Part shown: in pieces, positions 23,301 through 33,149 of the stretch
Layout of the letters: the number at the start of each line of letters is the position of its first letter
How positions within the stretch are numbered: position 1 is the first letter of the stretch
From: Apostichopus californicus
Taxonomy: Eukaryota > Echinodermata > Holothuroidea > Aspidochirotida > Stichopodidae
Assembly (NCBI GenBank): GCA_020650975.1
Contig: JAIPMN010003114.1
Span: 1 to 35,934 of the forward strand
Length of the DNA: 35,934 bases
Direction: 5' to 3'
Notes under the pieces: generated by a model
Seen by the model: only the letters and a program-made list of their open reading frames with translations
Databases searched by the model: none
Told to the model about the DNA's origin: nothing
Position numbers and translations under genes: made by a program

Positions 23301-24589
23301 TCCGTCTTTGTTACGTAGTAGCTCAACGATAGGCGTAAAAGCTGGGTTTATAACCGCTTAAGTTTTTTGTTTTTTTTTTTCTTTTTTTTTTTTCTTTCAT
23401 GAAGAGTAATTCTTTTAAAGACTTTTTTTTAAAGATTATTCTAAAAATTTCTTATTTCATGCTGTGTTTGTAAACAGAACAAAAATATATGTATATTTCC
23501 TTGTTAAATTTTGTAATATAGAAGACTGCTGAGATGGATTGGAAATACATCATCAGTGTTAATCTGTTCTCTCTTACAGTAAAAGCAAAGTAAGAAGTGA
23601 TTTGGTCAAAAACGTGTGTCACCTCATATTTTCTACTTTGATAAAATAGAAACTGTATTAAGTCATCTGTGCACAGTTCATCAAAACTCCATGGCAGGGT
23701 TTGTCAAGAGGCGGACCTTCCCCAAAATTCTGTCCCTCGGTACATTTTCAATCAGGACGACCGAAAGACTTGTTCCACAGTATTGTAAAATTCAGGCATG
23801 GGTACCCCTAAGGCCTTACTTAAGGCCCGGTCACACTACAGCGATATTTTATCGGAATTCCAACCGAGTTTCCCGGAGGAATCGAAACTGCCAGTTTTTC
23901 GTTCGGGTCTTCTAGCCACAGTGATAAAGGACCTGATTTGCTATCTGTTAAGCCATTCCGATGTGGAATAGCCCTCTCCTAACTTTTGATATTGACTCCA
24001 TTTCCTTTTATCGGATAGCTATCCGATTTCTCTTACGATTTTTATCGTTTTTCGATGTGACGTCACTTCAGAATGTAGTCCGTTCCAGAACCCCTCAGAT
24101 TTGGAGTAGGTATTCGAATATTCCACTGCATTCATTACATTCACTACCACAAACCTAACTCTTCGGCCTAAAATCGGAAAAATCGGACCGTATTTCGATA
24201 AAATATCGCTGTAGTGTGACCGGGCCTTTAGGCTTGAGTACCCAACTAGCCTACCACACACATTGCTAAATCTATTTGAGAGTTTGTCTCTCCTTCCAAT
24301 GAATATTAATCCTCTGGTCCTCATAGAAAATTCATTTCATTTCACTTGTTGGGGAGGGGGAGGGGACAAGGTCTATTTTATACTTGTCCACAGGGTAAAA
24401 ACCAAAAAGGTTTGACTATTTTTCCAATCTGCACAACCAAAAGATTCTTTGTAATAATTTTCTGCGTGTCATTTTGATTTCTCTTCCTTTTCATATCGTA
24501 GATGCGCAAGATGTTTCAATTCAGTCTGTTTTCGTGGCCGAAGGGACTGGACTCTCGCTCATGAGTTTCGTATATGACACCACAGAGAA
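17213..24589 (+). CDS. RNF13/RNF167-like PA-domain E3 ubiquitin ligase, 5' part (5 exons)
   Basis: Coding exons are 17213-17308, 19014-19094, 19736-19858, 22122-22209 and 24502-24589. Joined, they give 159 in-frame residues. Residues 1 to about 28 are a signal peptide (core LLFVLVLVSVSA). A protease-associated domain runs from about 30 to the end. Family signatures are GYLVIANPITAC (60-71), LRGDCDFDLK (91-100), VWEAQNAGFKGAIVYDN (101-117) and SVFVAEGTG. C71 and C95 match the conserved cysteine pair of the family. N36 and N79 lie in glycosylation sequons (NVT, NVS). Known family members are type I membrane proteins of the endolysosomal and secretory pathway with a lumenal PA domain, one membrane helix and a cytosolic RING-H2 that ubiquitinates substrates. 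Helix and RING exons are absent here, so the gene is partial and probably continues past the right edge. RNF13 versus RNF167 cannot be decided. Start chosen: strong context (AAGATGG), in-frame stop upstream, signal peptide immediately after. Confidence 0.85.
19014..19094 (+). CDS. RNF13-like exon 2: start of PA domain
   Basis: The exon has 27 codons, phase 0 at both ends, acceptor TTTTGCAG and donor GTGAGT. It encodes IVENVTTEEFASMPSTFGYP and seven more residues. The F-G-x-P-x-P pattern (FGYPIP) matches the FGxPLP segment that precedes the PA core in RNF13-type proteins. Confidence 0.85.
19736..19858 (+). CDS. RNF13-like exon 3: PA domain core
   Basis: The exon has 41 codons, phase 0 at both ends, acceptor TTCATTACAG and donor GTAAGA. 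It carries GYLVIANPITAC, a variable Ser/Pro loop with an NVS sequon, and ALILRGDCDFDLK. The LRGDC segment is the most diagnostic PA motif of the gene. Confidence 0.88.
19859..20291. other. Intron 3, left part
   Basis: Intronic AT-rich sequence with no further element seen. The open frames over the exon 3-intron border (19694-20069, both strands) are shadows. Confidence 0.5.
20292..20470. mobile_element. MITE copy B (AGAGAATTATTTA termini), in intron 3
   Basis: The 179-bp block begins AGAGAATTATTTAGTGTTCAA and ends GATAAATGATTCCCT. It parallels copy A at both ends and shares CATTTTGCAT-type sequence in the right half. The termini have diverged by one or two bases from copy A, so it is an older or different member of the same family. 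Confidence 0.55.
20531..20931 (+). mobile_element. tRNA-derived SINE in intron 3
   Basis: The head has Pol III promoter elements in the right order and spacing: an A box TGGTCAAGTGG at 20540-20550 and a B box GATTCGAGCCC at 20584-20594. It resembles a tRNA of the type with a GGTTAAGGC D-arm (Leu/Ser-like). A tRNA-unrelated body follows, with TGTCCTTGGGCAAGGCGCTT at 20614-20633, a word typical of conserved central domains of animal SINEs. The element ends in an A/T-rich tail (AATTAATTTAAAAAAATTAA from about 20898). No clear target duplication was found. It lies in the sense orientation within the RNF13-like gene. Confidence 0.8.
20932..21859. other. Intron 3, right part
   Basis: No element identified. 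A 121-codon frame (21499-21864) has hydrophobic, leucine-rich content but no recognisable domain and no splice context, so I do not call it a gene. Confidence 0.45.
21860..22161 (+). repeat. 151-bp tandem duplication across the exon 4 acceptor
   Basis: Two direct copies, 21860-22010 and 22011-22161, differ at about three positions (one G/A and two near AATTATTATC/GATTAC). Each holds the last 111 bases of intron 3, including the branch and polypyrimidine region and the CTTTCAAG acceptor, plus the first 40 bases of exon 4. The word TTTA occurs at both unit starts and after the second unit (22162), a 4-bp microhomology at the junctions. Splicing to the first acceptor (exon start 21971) would add 14 residues identical to exon 4 and then meet TAA at 22013-22015. 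Confidence 0.92.
22122..22209 (+). CDS. RNF13-like exon 4: PA domain, VWEAQNAGFKGAIVYDN
   Basis: The 88-bp exon runs from phase 0 to phase 1, acceptor TTTTCCTTTCAAG and donor GTAAGT. The residues A-Q-x-A-G-F-x-G-A-I-V are classic for PA domains. Its acceptor and first 40 bases are duplicated immediately upstream (see the repeat at 21860-22161). Only this downstream copy reads through to GLFPMTGKT and the donor. Confidence 0.88.
22210..23822. other. Intron 4, left part
   Basis: Intronic DNA with a T-rich run at about 23365-23395. No gene is seen. A strong acceptor and donor pair around a 10-base segment at 23581-23590 was considered and rejected as an exon. Confidence 0.45.
23823..24227. mobile_element. 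405-bp MITE with 32-bp TIRs and TTA target duplication
   Basis: The terminal inverted repeats are perfect for 32 bases, beginning AGGCCCGGTCACACTACAGC, and are flanked by TTA on both sides (23820-23822 and 24228-24230). A 3-bp TWA duplication with long inverted repeats fits PIF/Harbinger elements. The inside is rich in ATCGGA/TCCGAT words and holds a perfect 18-base palindrome, ATCGGATAGCTATCCGAT, at 24010-24027. No transposase is encoded. It sits in intron 4 of the RNF13-like gene. A TTAA/TTTA target is a less tidy alternative. Confidence 0.82.
24502..24589 (+). CDS. RNF13-like exon 5: end of PA domain
   Basis: The 88-bp exon runs from phase 1 to phase 2, acceptor TTCATATCGTAG and donor GTAAGT. 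It encodes AQDVSIQSVFVAEGTGLSLM and SFVYDTTE. The I-x-S-V-F-V-x-x-x-x-G pattern corresponds to the last PA strand region in RNF13 (IPSVFIGE-like). The next exon must supply one base to finish codon 159. Confidence 0.85.
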
Positions 24590-24842
24590 GTAAGTTACTT
24601 TGAAAACAAATATTTCTTTCCAAGATTTGCTTTTCAGTGATAACTTTAGGAAGAGTTGCAGTTTTGACCTCTTGTAGATCATTTTACAAATCACTGCTAT
24701 CAATCCAGGTATTTTCTCTACCGTTACCCCACTCTTAGTTTCTTGAGACCCCATTAAACATCCTAGGCTCATCAAATAAAGTGACTGGACAACTTAGTTT
24801 ACCATTAGGTCAGTTCCTCAAATGACACACGATACCTAATAG

Positions 24843-25434
24843 CAGGCCTCGACAAATACGGTCGCCAACTCGCCAATGGCGACTAGAATTTGCGACTGGG
24901 GAGCAAAAAATGCATTACGCTCGACATTTTGGCGAGTGGCTCATTCGCTCACTGCCTTTATATGATAGGCTTACTATTAACTTGTGAGCCAATCAACAAA
25001 GGCCTATTGCCTAATGTTACACATCACAGTAGAATTATCAAGTGCACTGTTACAAGTAGGTCCTAAGGAACAGCTTTGTTCACCAGCTCGAAACTAATTT
25101 GATACTAATCGACTAAATTATGCACGATAGGTGTAACCAAACTGGAGAACTACAAACTTAAATAAATGCGTAACGACAACTCAAACAGGGGTAACGCATG
25201 AATATCATGTTTTAAACACTTTTGACGAAGCACAGTTTAAATAGATCGTTTTTGCTGTAAACAACTAACAGTAACACTAAACCGCGATATCCTAAGTTAG
25301 GCCATACTACCTAGGCTTATATCACACAAACACTTTGTGAGAAAAAATGGCGAGTAAATTTAACGCTTTGGCGAGTAGAATTTTAGACTCGGTCGCCAGT
25401 TGGCGAGTACTTTCAAAAAATTTGTTGAGGCCTG
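24843..25434. mobile_element. 592-bp non-autonomous hAT-type element with 8-bp TSD
   Basis: The element begins CAGGCCTCGACAAAT and ends ATTTGTTGAGGCCTG, an inverted repeat with one mismatch. It is flanked by the identical octamer CCTAATAG at 24835-24842 and 25435-25442. Near both ends the word GGCGAGT or its complement ACTCGCC recurs (once at the left end and once about 75 bases in, three times near the right end), as expected of subterminal transposase-binding repeats of hAT elements. No transposase frame remains. It lies downstream of exon 5, presumably within intron 5. Confidence 0.87.
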
Positions 25435-25806
25435 CCTAATAGGTAACACTTTTATGGCCATCAATAACATATGACACCTTTAACTGCATTTCAGATTTAT
25501 CAAGGACAAATGGTATTGAAATGCCATGCAAGCTTTAAAGGAGCGTTCAAGAGATTGAGCCTACTTTTAATGCTGATTATCTTACAAACCAGAATCGCTA
25601 TGGAAACAATTATCAGCAATAAAGTTTATCCTTTTTGTTGTTGACTATATCATGTCAAGACTAAAATTCTGCCTAAAGTTGTCACACATTAATGGAAGGC
25701 AAATAAGTGCTACCCCTCATTAATGTGTTTTGTAGTATGTGGCCTCTTCAATCCAGTTCCTATATCATCACTTATATATTCCTCTTAAAGATTATTCTTC
25801 ATATTC

Positions 25807-26310
25807 TTCATAAGTGTTATTATTCTAACCAGCAATCTTGATGTAACTTAACTCGTGGTTAACCCTGACAATTTGCATACATATGCCATACGTATCACTC
25901 CATAACATAAAGTTGAACTGCAGATGTTGGGTCTTTTTGTCCCAGAAAAACTGGTGGAAGATAGGTGGGAAAAGTTTTCTTCATATGTGTTGTTGAACCC
26001 AGACCAGTCTTGATGTAACTTACCTCAATGGTTAACCTTGACAATCTGCATACATGTGCCATATGTATCACTTCATAACGTAAAGTTGAACTGCAGATGT
26101 TGGGTCTTTTTGTCCAAGAAAACCAGTAGAAGATAGGTGGGAAAAGTTGTCTTCATATGTGTTGTTGAACCCAGACCAGTCTTGATGTAACTTACCTCAA
26201 TGGTTAACCTTGACAATCTGCATACATGTGCCATATGTATCACTTCATAACATAAAGTTGAACTGCAGTTGCAGTGACTTTGCTCCAAGAAAGCCAGGAG
26301 CCGTGTCGGC
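25807..26310 (+). repeat. Tandem repeat with 172-bp period, about 2.9 copies
   Basis: The word CTTGATGTAACTTA occurs at 25837, 26009 and 26181, exactly 172 bases apart. The second and third copies are nearly identical up to GTTGAACTGCAG, after which the third decays. The first is more diverged (about 85-90% by eye). The unit contains GACAATCTGCATACATGTGCC. The length is satellite-like, but the array is short. A 71-codon antisense frame across it is a repeat artefact. Confidence 0.85.
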
Positions 26311-26659
26311 TTGGAGAAATCCTCATAAATATGTAAATACGACGCATACTTAATCGTTTTTGAGGTATGTTCAAAACAGCTAATAATGTTAAATGACTAC
26401 TTCAGCAAAAGATATGTTTTTGTGTGTAGAATAAACTCATAGTAATTTTATATCTAAATGAAAGCAACAGGTCATCATTCAGTCACTCCATGGGAAGCAC
26501 AGATCCCCCCCCCTCCACCCCCTAGATCATGTTGTATTACCAACACATTACATCAATGTCCTTACCAATATTGCAACTGACAAAGTGAATGTTCAGTTCC
26601 ACGACGTGAAGAATCAATGTCCATGTTATTAGAAGCATAAGGGTTAATAAACTATGAGT

Positions 26660-27066
26660 AAATCCCTCAAGCCAATCTGGATAGGTCACTTTGATCCAAC
26701 TTCTGTTGTCATCTCATCTCTCTCTCATCTGTCTTCTTCTTGCCTAGAGGCAAATAAGGCCTCAACAGAGCGTCTCCATTTATCTTGGTCGGCAGCTGCG
26801 TTTCTGGCCTCATTACAGGATCGCCAACCAGCCCTCTCTCTCTCTTTATCTACTGTCCTGCGCCATGTTGTTTTTGGTCGCCCTCTCTTTCTCCTACCCT
26901 CTGGTGCCCAAGTCATGCTGATGTTGCTGTCGTTGTTTGGGTTTTGTCGCAATATATGCCCAATGAGTTTCCATCTTCTTTTCTTAATTTCGATGCTTAG
27001 TGGTCCCATTTTTGCTCTTTTTAGCAGTTCCTTTGTGCTGACACAAACTCAGCACAAACTTCTGTT
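26660..27066 (-). mobile_element. LINE relic: C-terminal end of a non-LTR reverse transcriptase ORF
   Basis: On the minus strand a frame runs from about 27066 to a TAG at 26725. It encodes STKELLKRAKMGPLSIEI, then KKRRWKLIGHILRQ, then EGRRKRGRPKTTWRRTV. The sequence R-R-W-K-x-I-G-H-x-L-R followed by G-R-P-x-x-T-W-R-R is the standard C-terminal tail of endonuclease/reverse-transcriptase ORF2 proteins of several animal LINE clades. Only about 110 residues remain, without the polymerase or endonuclease domains, so this is a 5'-truncated copy. The ~65 bases after the stop are probably its 3' end. The clade is not assigned. Confidence 0.85.
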
Positions 27067-28305
27067 GTAGTCCAATATTACTTTACAGTCCTTCAGTATA
27101 TTATGCACCAGCAAACTCAACAGACCAAAATGTCGATTTCATGACTCTAAAGGTCAACTCAAAATTGATTGAAGTGTTCGAGTTTTAGTCAGATAACATT
27201 GAGCTGCGCTGCGGTAAATAATTTAGTAAACTAGCAGAGTAATAAGTTGGAAAATGTAATCTGTTGCCAATTTATTTGTGTTGTCTGATTTCTTACCCCT
27301 CCCCACCCCCTTTACCAACCCTCTGTCTCTCACCATCCCTGTTCTGGTTTTGCCCTTTAGCAGCAAAATGAAAATTGAGTCAATTAATTCATGCAGCAAT
27401 TATGCAGATTTGGTGCCTTTGGGTCAAAATTCATGACCCTTGTTGGCAGTATTAAGCACCTCCCCGTTTACTTTGACATGACATAGCGGGAAAAAGAAAA
27501 CATTCAACAAGGTACTTTATTCAGACAGTAGTGGTAATGTCAGCCCTGTCAGCTGGGTGGGAGAGGGGGGGTGGTGGGTGGAGGAGAGGGTGATAAGTTG
27601 GTTGAAATGTTAAACATTACAATCTAACAGCAAGACCAATTGGTTGGTTATAGGTGTTGAAAACCATTATAACGTGTGGAAATCTATTTCTATACTGTTC
27701 ATATTTGTACCATGGTCTGTGTGTGATGTGTATGACACATCTGCTGCTCTGTAGGTACTTAAGCTACATATGTCATTTCAGAATAGCACCCTCTATTTAC
27801 CAAACCGCTTATTTTTCTTTCAAGTCTTGTGACCTATATGCTGAGTTTGCAGATTAAGTGGTTAAAAATCAGCTTTTGAACTTGTTTTGATTATAGTTTT
27901 ATACTTTCTTTCACTATCATTCCATTATGATGTTCAAGTTCCTTAACTTGATAGTCAAAGTTCACTACAATAAAGAAAAACAGAATTTTGACAGATTTAA
28001 GGTACACGTTAATTTAACCTATTCATTAAAAAGCAACATGCTGAAGAGAGTCTGGGTAATCAAGTTGTTCGATGATGGATATTTAGCGTTTAATTCTTTA
28101 TTTTGTGACAAAAAAGGAAACTAGGAAACTGTAGTAGTTTTGCTAATTAGGTGGGTTTGGCAAAATTGTCCGAAATTTGAGATGCAACTCAAAGACCTCT
28201 TATAAAGTGGATAAAAGTTGCGACATTTTTTTACAACGGGGAACACAGAAAATATGCAATAGGTACAATGTTCCCAGGTACTACTTCATCCTTCTGTTGT
28301 TACAG
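27067..28305. other. Probable intron 5 DNA, no gene seen
   Basis: A/T-rich DNA with C-rich and G-rich tracts at 27297-27312 and 27553-27590. Small frames (27654-27857, 27927-28124) show no recognisable protein. Confidence 0.4.
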
Positions 28306-28336
28306 TGGATATTTTGTACGTGAAGTTTTGTTTTGA
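28306..28336 (+). CDS. Possible RNF13-like exon 6 (tentative)
   Basis: A strong acceptor (CTTCTGTTGTTACAG ending at 28305) is followed by TGGATATTTTGTACGTGAAG. Joined to exon 5 in the required phase it reads TTE-N-GYFV, and a G-(Y/G)-x-V segment is what follows the PA domain in RNF13-type proteins. Read straight on, the frame gives REVLF and a TGA at 28334-28336, so it would truncate the protein before any membrane helix. Alternatively a very short exon ends at a GT at 28316 (GTACGT) or 28320. No membrane helix is encoded next to it. It may be real, an alternative last exon, or chance. Confidence 0.25.
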
Positions 28337-28573
28337 AAGAGTTCTTAGAAAAACATTTTCCCTATTTTAATATTTCCGAGGTATGTTTTTCTTTTTCAAG
28401 TTTCAATTGATACCTGTGACTACCAGTTCCTTTGGTTACAATGTCATTTTGAAGATTCGGTTGTTGTGACAAGTTTGAATCATACTTTGAAGGAACCTTT
28501 TACATTGCATGTGGTCAACAAGTCTATATATATACACCAAATCCAATCAAGTATTTTTCTCAAACTTAAGATC

Positions 28574-28813
28574 ATGGAATACTTTAGTGTACATATTTTG
28601 TATAGCTGTTTTGAAGGCTCTCTTATAAAAACACTATTTGGACGAGGTCAAAGGTCACTCAGATGCATATAGATGACGTGGTGTGCAATAAATTCTCCTT
28701 CTGTGGTGTTTTGGTAAAAAATTGGAAAAAACTGCTATTCATCTGTACGCTATAGCTAGTTGACCATTTTACATGCTCATTCATGCGACGACTGACCGGA
28801 TTAATTATTCCCT
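28574..28813. mobile_element. MITE copy C (diverged, ATTATTCCCT terminus)
   Basis: The block begins ATGGAATACTTTAGTGTACA and ends GGATTAATTATTCCCT. Next to the left end it has TATTTTGTATAGC, as copy A has TTTTGTATATAGC, and inside the right half TTGACCATTTTACAT parallels copy A TTGACCATTTTGCAT. The spacing to the right end is also similar. It is longer than copies A and B (240 bp), so some of the middle is unrelated or inserted. Confidence 0.5.
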
Positions 28814-31800
28814 GAAAATAGCAGTTCATCAATTTTCTTTGTAACGAAACCCTCGTAGATTTCATTCACGAAATGAAAATTGTCATATCAGCGATGACAT
28901 AGCTGAACCCCGAACGACTCCGAACATTTTAGCGTGGGGATTGTCGTCCTAATGGTACCGTTAAATCTACATGTATGTAATAAAACTCTAAATTTTGGGG
29001 GAAACTTATAATAATAGTTTCGCTTTTACTTCATTTATCTCAAATGAATCCTTTAAGTAGCCTCGGCAATGACCTGTATTTCAATGTGATTTCGGTATTG
29101 GATCTCATGAAAGAGAAAATGCAAGAATTGATTGCAAAAAGCTGAGCTGCATTTACTTATCATTATGTCAATTTAGCATCTTATTGACAAATTTGTATTG
29201 CATAGTTCTTGTGTTGAAAGAAGTGCCAGTTGAAATGGATTGTGTGGAAAATGTGCAGATTAATAGTTTAATTTTCTCTAGCGCTTGTACCATTGTCCTA
29301 ACAAAGGGTGATAAAAATAAGGGTCTCTCCTGTAAGCCTTTCTGGTATTATTTGTTCCATACAATCCCCCTTCCCCCCCCTCCCCCAATCCTGGGGCATT
29401 TGCTTTTCCCTATCCCACATCAGGATGATGTGTTGTCAGTATGAGCACTGTTGCAAATATCTACTGGTAAGTATCTGTTGTCAACTTCTCCTATGTTATG
29501 CAACCCTTTTTTCCCCTTCTTTTTTTAAATCAATTTTGTGTTTATTTGTGAACACTTCAAAGGTCAGTAGATGAAGCTTGTCTTAAGTAGGAACTTAGTG
29601 TTCTACGTGAAGCCCTGCAAGTTGCCAGAGTGAATGCATTCCACTCAAACAGAACTTGTTTGATTTGGGTTATTGTCAGATTACTTAGATTAGCAGCTAA
29701 GAAGATATTGAAGTCAGGGTCTATAGTCTTGTCATTCCTTGGTGACTAAGTGACAATAACTTATCCAACCAGCTGTCTGTTAGCATTGATAGATTGCTTT
29801 CCTCCCCCCCCCCCACCCAGCCCCCCCTTATGTACAAGGTTTTTTGACTGTATGTGTCCTGCAGCTGTTCTAGAGTAGGAATCAACATTTTTCCTTAGTT
29901 TCCTACAGAGACGTCAAACATTATCACCGATGAGGAGTGGCTTTTGCAATTCGAATTATTTACTAAGCAACTCTCTCGTAGGGCAAGGCAAATAGATTCA
30001 AACAGGGACAGTATACACAAAACTTAATTGGTTTGATGAAAGGCACAGGAAACTGTGGAGCTCTTCTGAAAACATGTTGATCATTTGAAAGGTGGCTCGG
30101 GAGTTTCTGTACAAAAATATTTTGGCATAAAATTTTATATTAGTAGCATAGTCCCAGAAAAATGTCGAATTTGACAGAATATGCAGAATTGCACAGTCCG
30201 GAGGTTAAAGAGACTCGTACTAAATCTAGATTAACATAAAAGTCGTAGATCTTTGAATATCTTATCACTAGAGGAGCGAGAAATACTGATAGGCAATAAG
30301 AATGTGACTGTTCACTCATGATATGTCAATCGGTATTTTTTTATGTTATTTTTTTTAAACTTTACAACTGTCGTAATGAAATTATGAACTTTAGGCCTAC
30401 TACTACCTATTTACAATGTCAGTTCATAAATAATGAAAAATATTGAAGAAAAAAAATGTCACTGTGCATTTATGACAACAACACACCTGCTTGCAACAAG
30501 TTCTCTTTCGACACAAAATGTGAAAACTCAACCTTTAACCAACAATATGTGGCAAATGGCATGTTAGCAACTGTGTTCAAGCTTCACTAGCCCAAAGGTG
30601 CTTCTAAGTTTTAAGCTCCTCAGATTTTTAGACCTAAAGTAAATTTACCCTCCAGATAAAACCCCCCCTTCAGTGTCCAGTTTTATTTTTCTGTGATTTT
30701 TCAACCTTGCTTTGGGTGGTTACTGATCACACCCATTTTTTTACAGTTAAAATTTCATCAGACATTGAATGGAACAATAACATTCACACTCCCTTCTGCT
30801 GAGTCACCCTAAATGGCTGTCATCATTTTTCTGTGTATCACATGCACTGGTGTTCTAGAAGTTTCTGGTTGTTCAGGTGTGTGATCTGGCTCACTACACT
30901 ATTATTAGGGAGTTAAAATATACAGTAGGACCTACTATACTACCCTCTATAAATGGGTAAAAGCTCTATTGTATTGAAACAGGCGCCATACAAGGGGAAT
31001 TGGAATTGGCAGTTTGAAGTAAATTTCTAACAATTGATATGCATAACAACACTCGTGTGTTAGAGGAGGTTTGAGGCTAACAATGGGGTTGGTTTAGCAT
31101 GGCGAGTTTGTTTTTTGCTGAGCTGATTGAAATTTCTCAAAACCTAGCTGTGTGCTGCAAAATTAACAGCGGTCAGACAATGTACCATGAAATACCTGTA
31201 AGATTGTCTGCTCTGGTATTCAACGTGGCTCATTGTTTTTGTGCAGTTGTAGTATTCACGTACCGACTAACTCGCCAGATATACGGAAATATCTGTGTGC
31301 TCATTTCATGATTTCTGCACTGTCACTAAAGACTTGAAAGTCACATGTTCACTGCAGGTGTGTGTGTGTTTCCCTGAAGCACAAGGAAGTGTTGTAAAGT
31401 TATCAATTCTTGTCAGTAGGTAGAATAATAATGTTGTAGTACACCCTGTTGATATAACCTTTTGTACAGATCTGTCATTATGACAAACAGCAGTCCCTTT
31501 CCGTGTACAGCTTTGTAAACATGTACCCTGCCCCCTCCCCCCCCACCCCGGAAAGAAAAAGATGATAATAACATACAGTTTGCTCATAGAATCTGAAAGT
31601 AATTTCTGTTCAAGTGCAAGGAAACAGCTGACTGATTAGAAACAAAATTCCAACCCGAACACAAAACTTTAGACCAATTGAACATACTGTATGTTGTTGT
31701 CACAAGTTTTCACTTTAAAGTACAGATGGATGTTGTATGTGCAAAGTATGGTATACACAGTGGCTATGAAAGTTTAGAGACAAGACATACATGTGCAGTT

Positions 31801-33149
31801 ACTTTAAGTATCTCCCGTTCTCCTCATGAAAATACATCCGTAATGAAATACATCGGTACATACTTTACCTTGTTTGTTATGAAGAATCCTAGAACAGAGA
31901 AAAATGGCAAAAGCTGTGTTTGGAATTTAGTAAATACATGAATGATATTGCTTACGGATTCCATTTACTGGAATGAGTTAACTGTGGTGTTTTTTATCAT
32001 TGTTTTGTACGTGACACACCCAGCGAGATCCATAAGTGCGGAACAACACCACCCCAAAACCAAAAAAATAGATACGTTATGACAGCCTATTCAAGGTGGA
32101 GACAACAATTTCGTCAACGCAGAAAAGTGTTTGACCTCAATTCAATCCAGGGTACAGCAGTACACGTTCACAGTGTATAAAACAATTGGCCGATAACCCC
32201 ACAGGAAATCTATTCACTGTAGTTGTAATTGACCTGGGTACTGAGTGAATGGAAATTGTGGTATGGTAAACAGGTATTGTTACTAGCCTGAATCATTGAA
32301 GGTCTCTCTAATTTGTTATTTAGCCCCATTTCATGGAAACACCATTGAAGCAATTCATATTCAAATTGATCTTACGTTCGTGTTCACCGTACCCAGTTTG
32401 GACTTCCACCCCTACCAGATTGTTGAAAGCGACTATACATGTACAGAATTAAGCTGACTTGTAACAGTACGAATATGAGAATAATTCCCCTAGATGCTAT
32501 GAGTATGAGTACTAGGTGATAAGCACAAGCGCTACACTAGTGTCTAACATAGTTTCCTAAGTTTTTTGAGTACCAGAACGAGTACCAGAGTGAGTACATC
32601 TCTATTAGGATGAGTACAAGTACAGGCAACTATGGTACTGTACAATATGAGTACTGAGAGTAGTAAAGATCTCACTATAAGTATAACTACAGAATACCAT
32701 AGCAATGACAAGTTTCAGGAAAATTGTCAAGTTATTGGCATCGTTGCCACATGCATGATAAATCCTGAAAAATATGTCTTGTCAGTTTGTAATTCCATCC
32801 CCTCAAATTTTTTCTTTTTCTTTTTTTCGATATTGAGTCAAGTTAATAAATAGTAAAAAAAAATTAGAGATCTGTAAGTCGTCTTCAATCGAGATTAAAG
32901 TTTGAGACTGGTAGCAGAAAGGTATAAATGACTGACAAAATGGTGTTCCTTAAAGTTCATAAAATGTTAGAAATGAGATGTTTTCATTTAAATAGAATTT
33001 GCCATCGATTATGCACCTGCCCGCAAAAATATGTTTTGATTTCACTAATAAGGGAGATCTGTAAAAACATATCCCTTTCTTAATTATCATGATCAGTTCT
33101 CATGTAGGAAATCAGACATTGCTGTAATAACATATAAAAATAGTCAATG
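28814..33149. other. Gene-poor DNA, no supported gene
   Basis: A 4.3-kb stretch of AT-rich sequence with C-rich tracts at about 29365-29390, 29802-29827 and 31530-31550 and T/A runs near 30337-30358. Frames of up to 93 codons (for example 31306-31587 on minus, 31678-31941 on plus) show no recognisable domain. A cluster of GAGTAC words at 32507-32654 is listed separately. Confidence 0.4.
32507..32654 (+). repeat. Degenerate GAGTAC-word cluster
   Basis: GAGTAC occurs six times (32507, 32568, 32580, 32592, 32612, 32649), three of them at exact 12-base intervals. The core unit is about GAGTACCAGARY. This looks like a short, decayed minisatellite. Confidence 0.5.

Noticed and set aside
23581..23590. 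Ten-base microexon in intron 4 between a strong acceptor (TCTCTCTTACAG) and donor (GTAAGAAG)
   Set aside because: Inserting ten bases between exons 4 and 5 breaks the frame, while direct joining of exons 4 and 5 keeps the PA domain intact.
26073..26288. 71-codon minus-strand frame
   Set aside because: It lies across the 172-bp tandem repeat and is produced by it.
26654..27070. 138-codon plus-strand frame rich in Ser and Leu
   Set aside because: It is antisense to the LINE reverse-transcriptase relic, whose conserved residues are clear on the minus strand.
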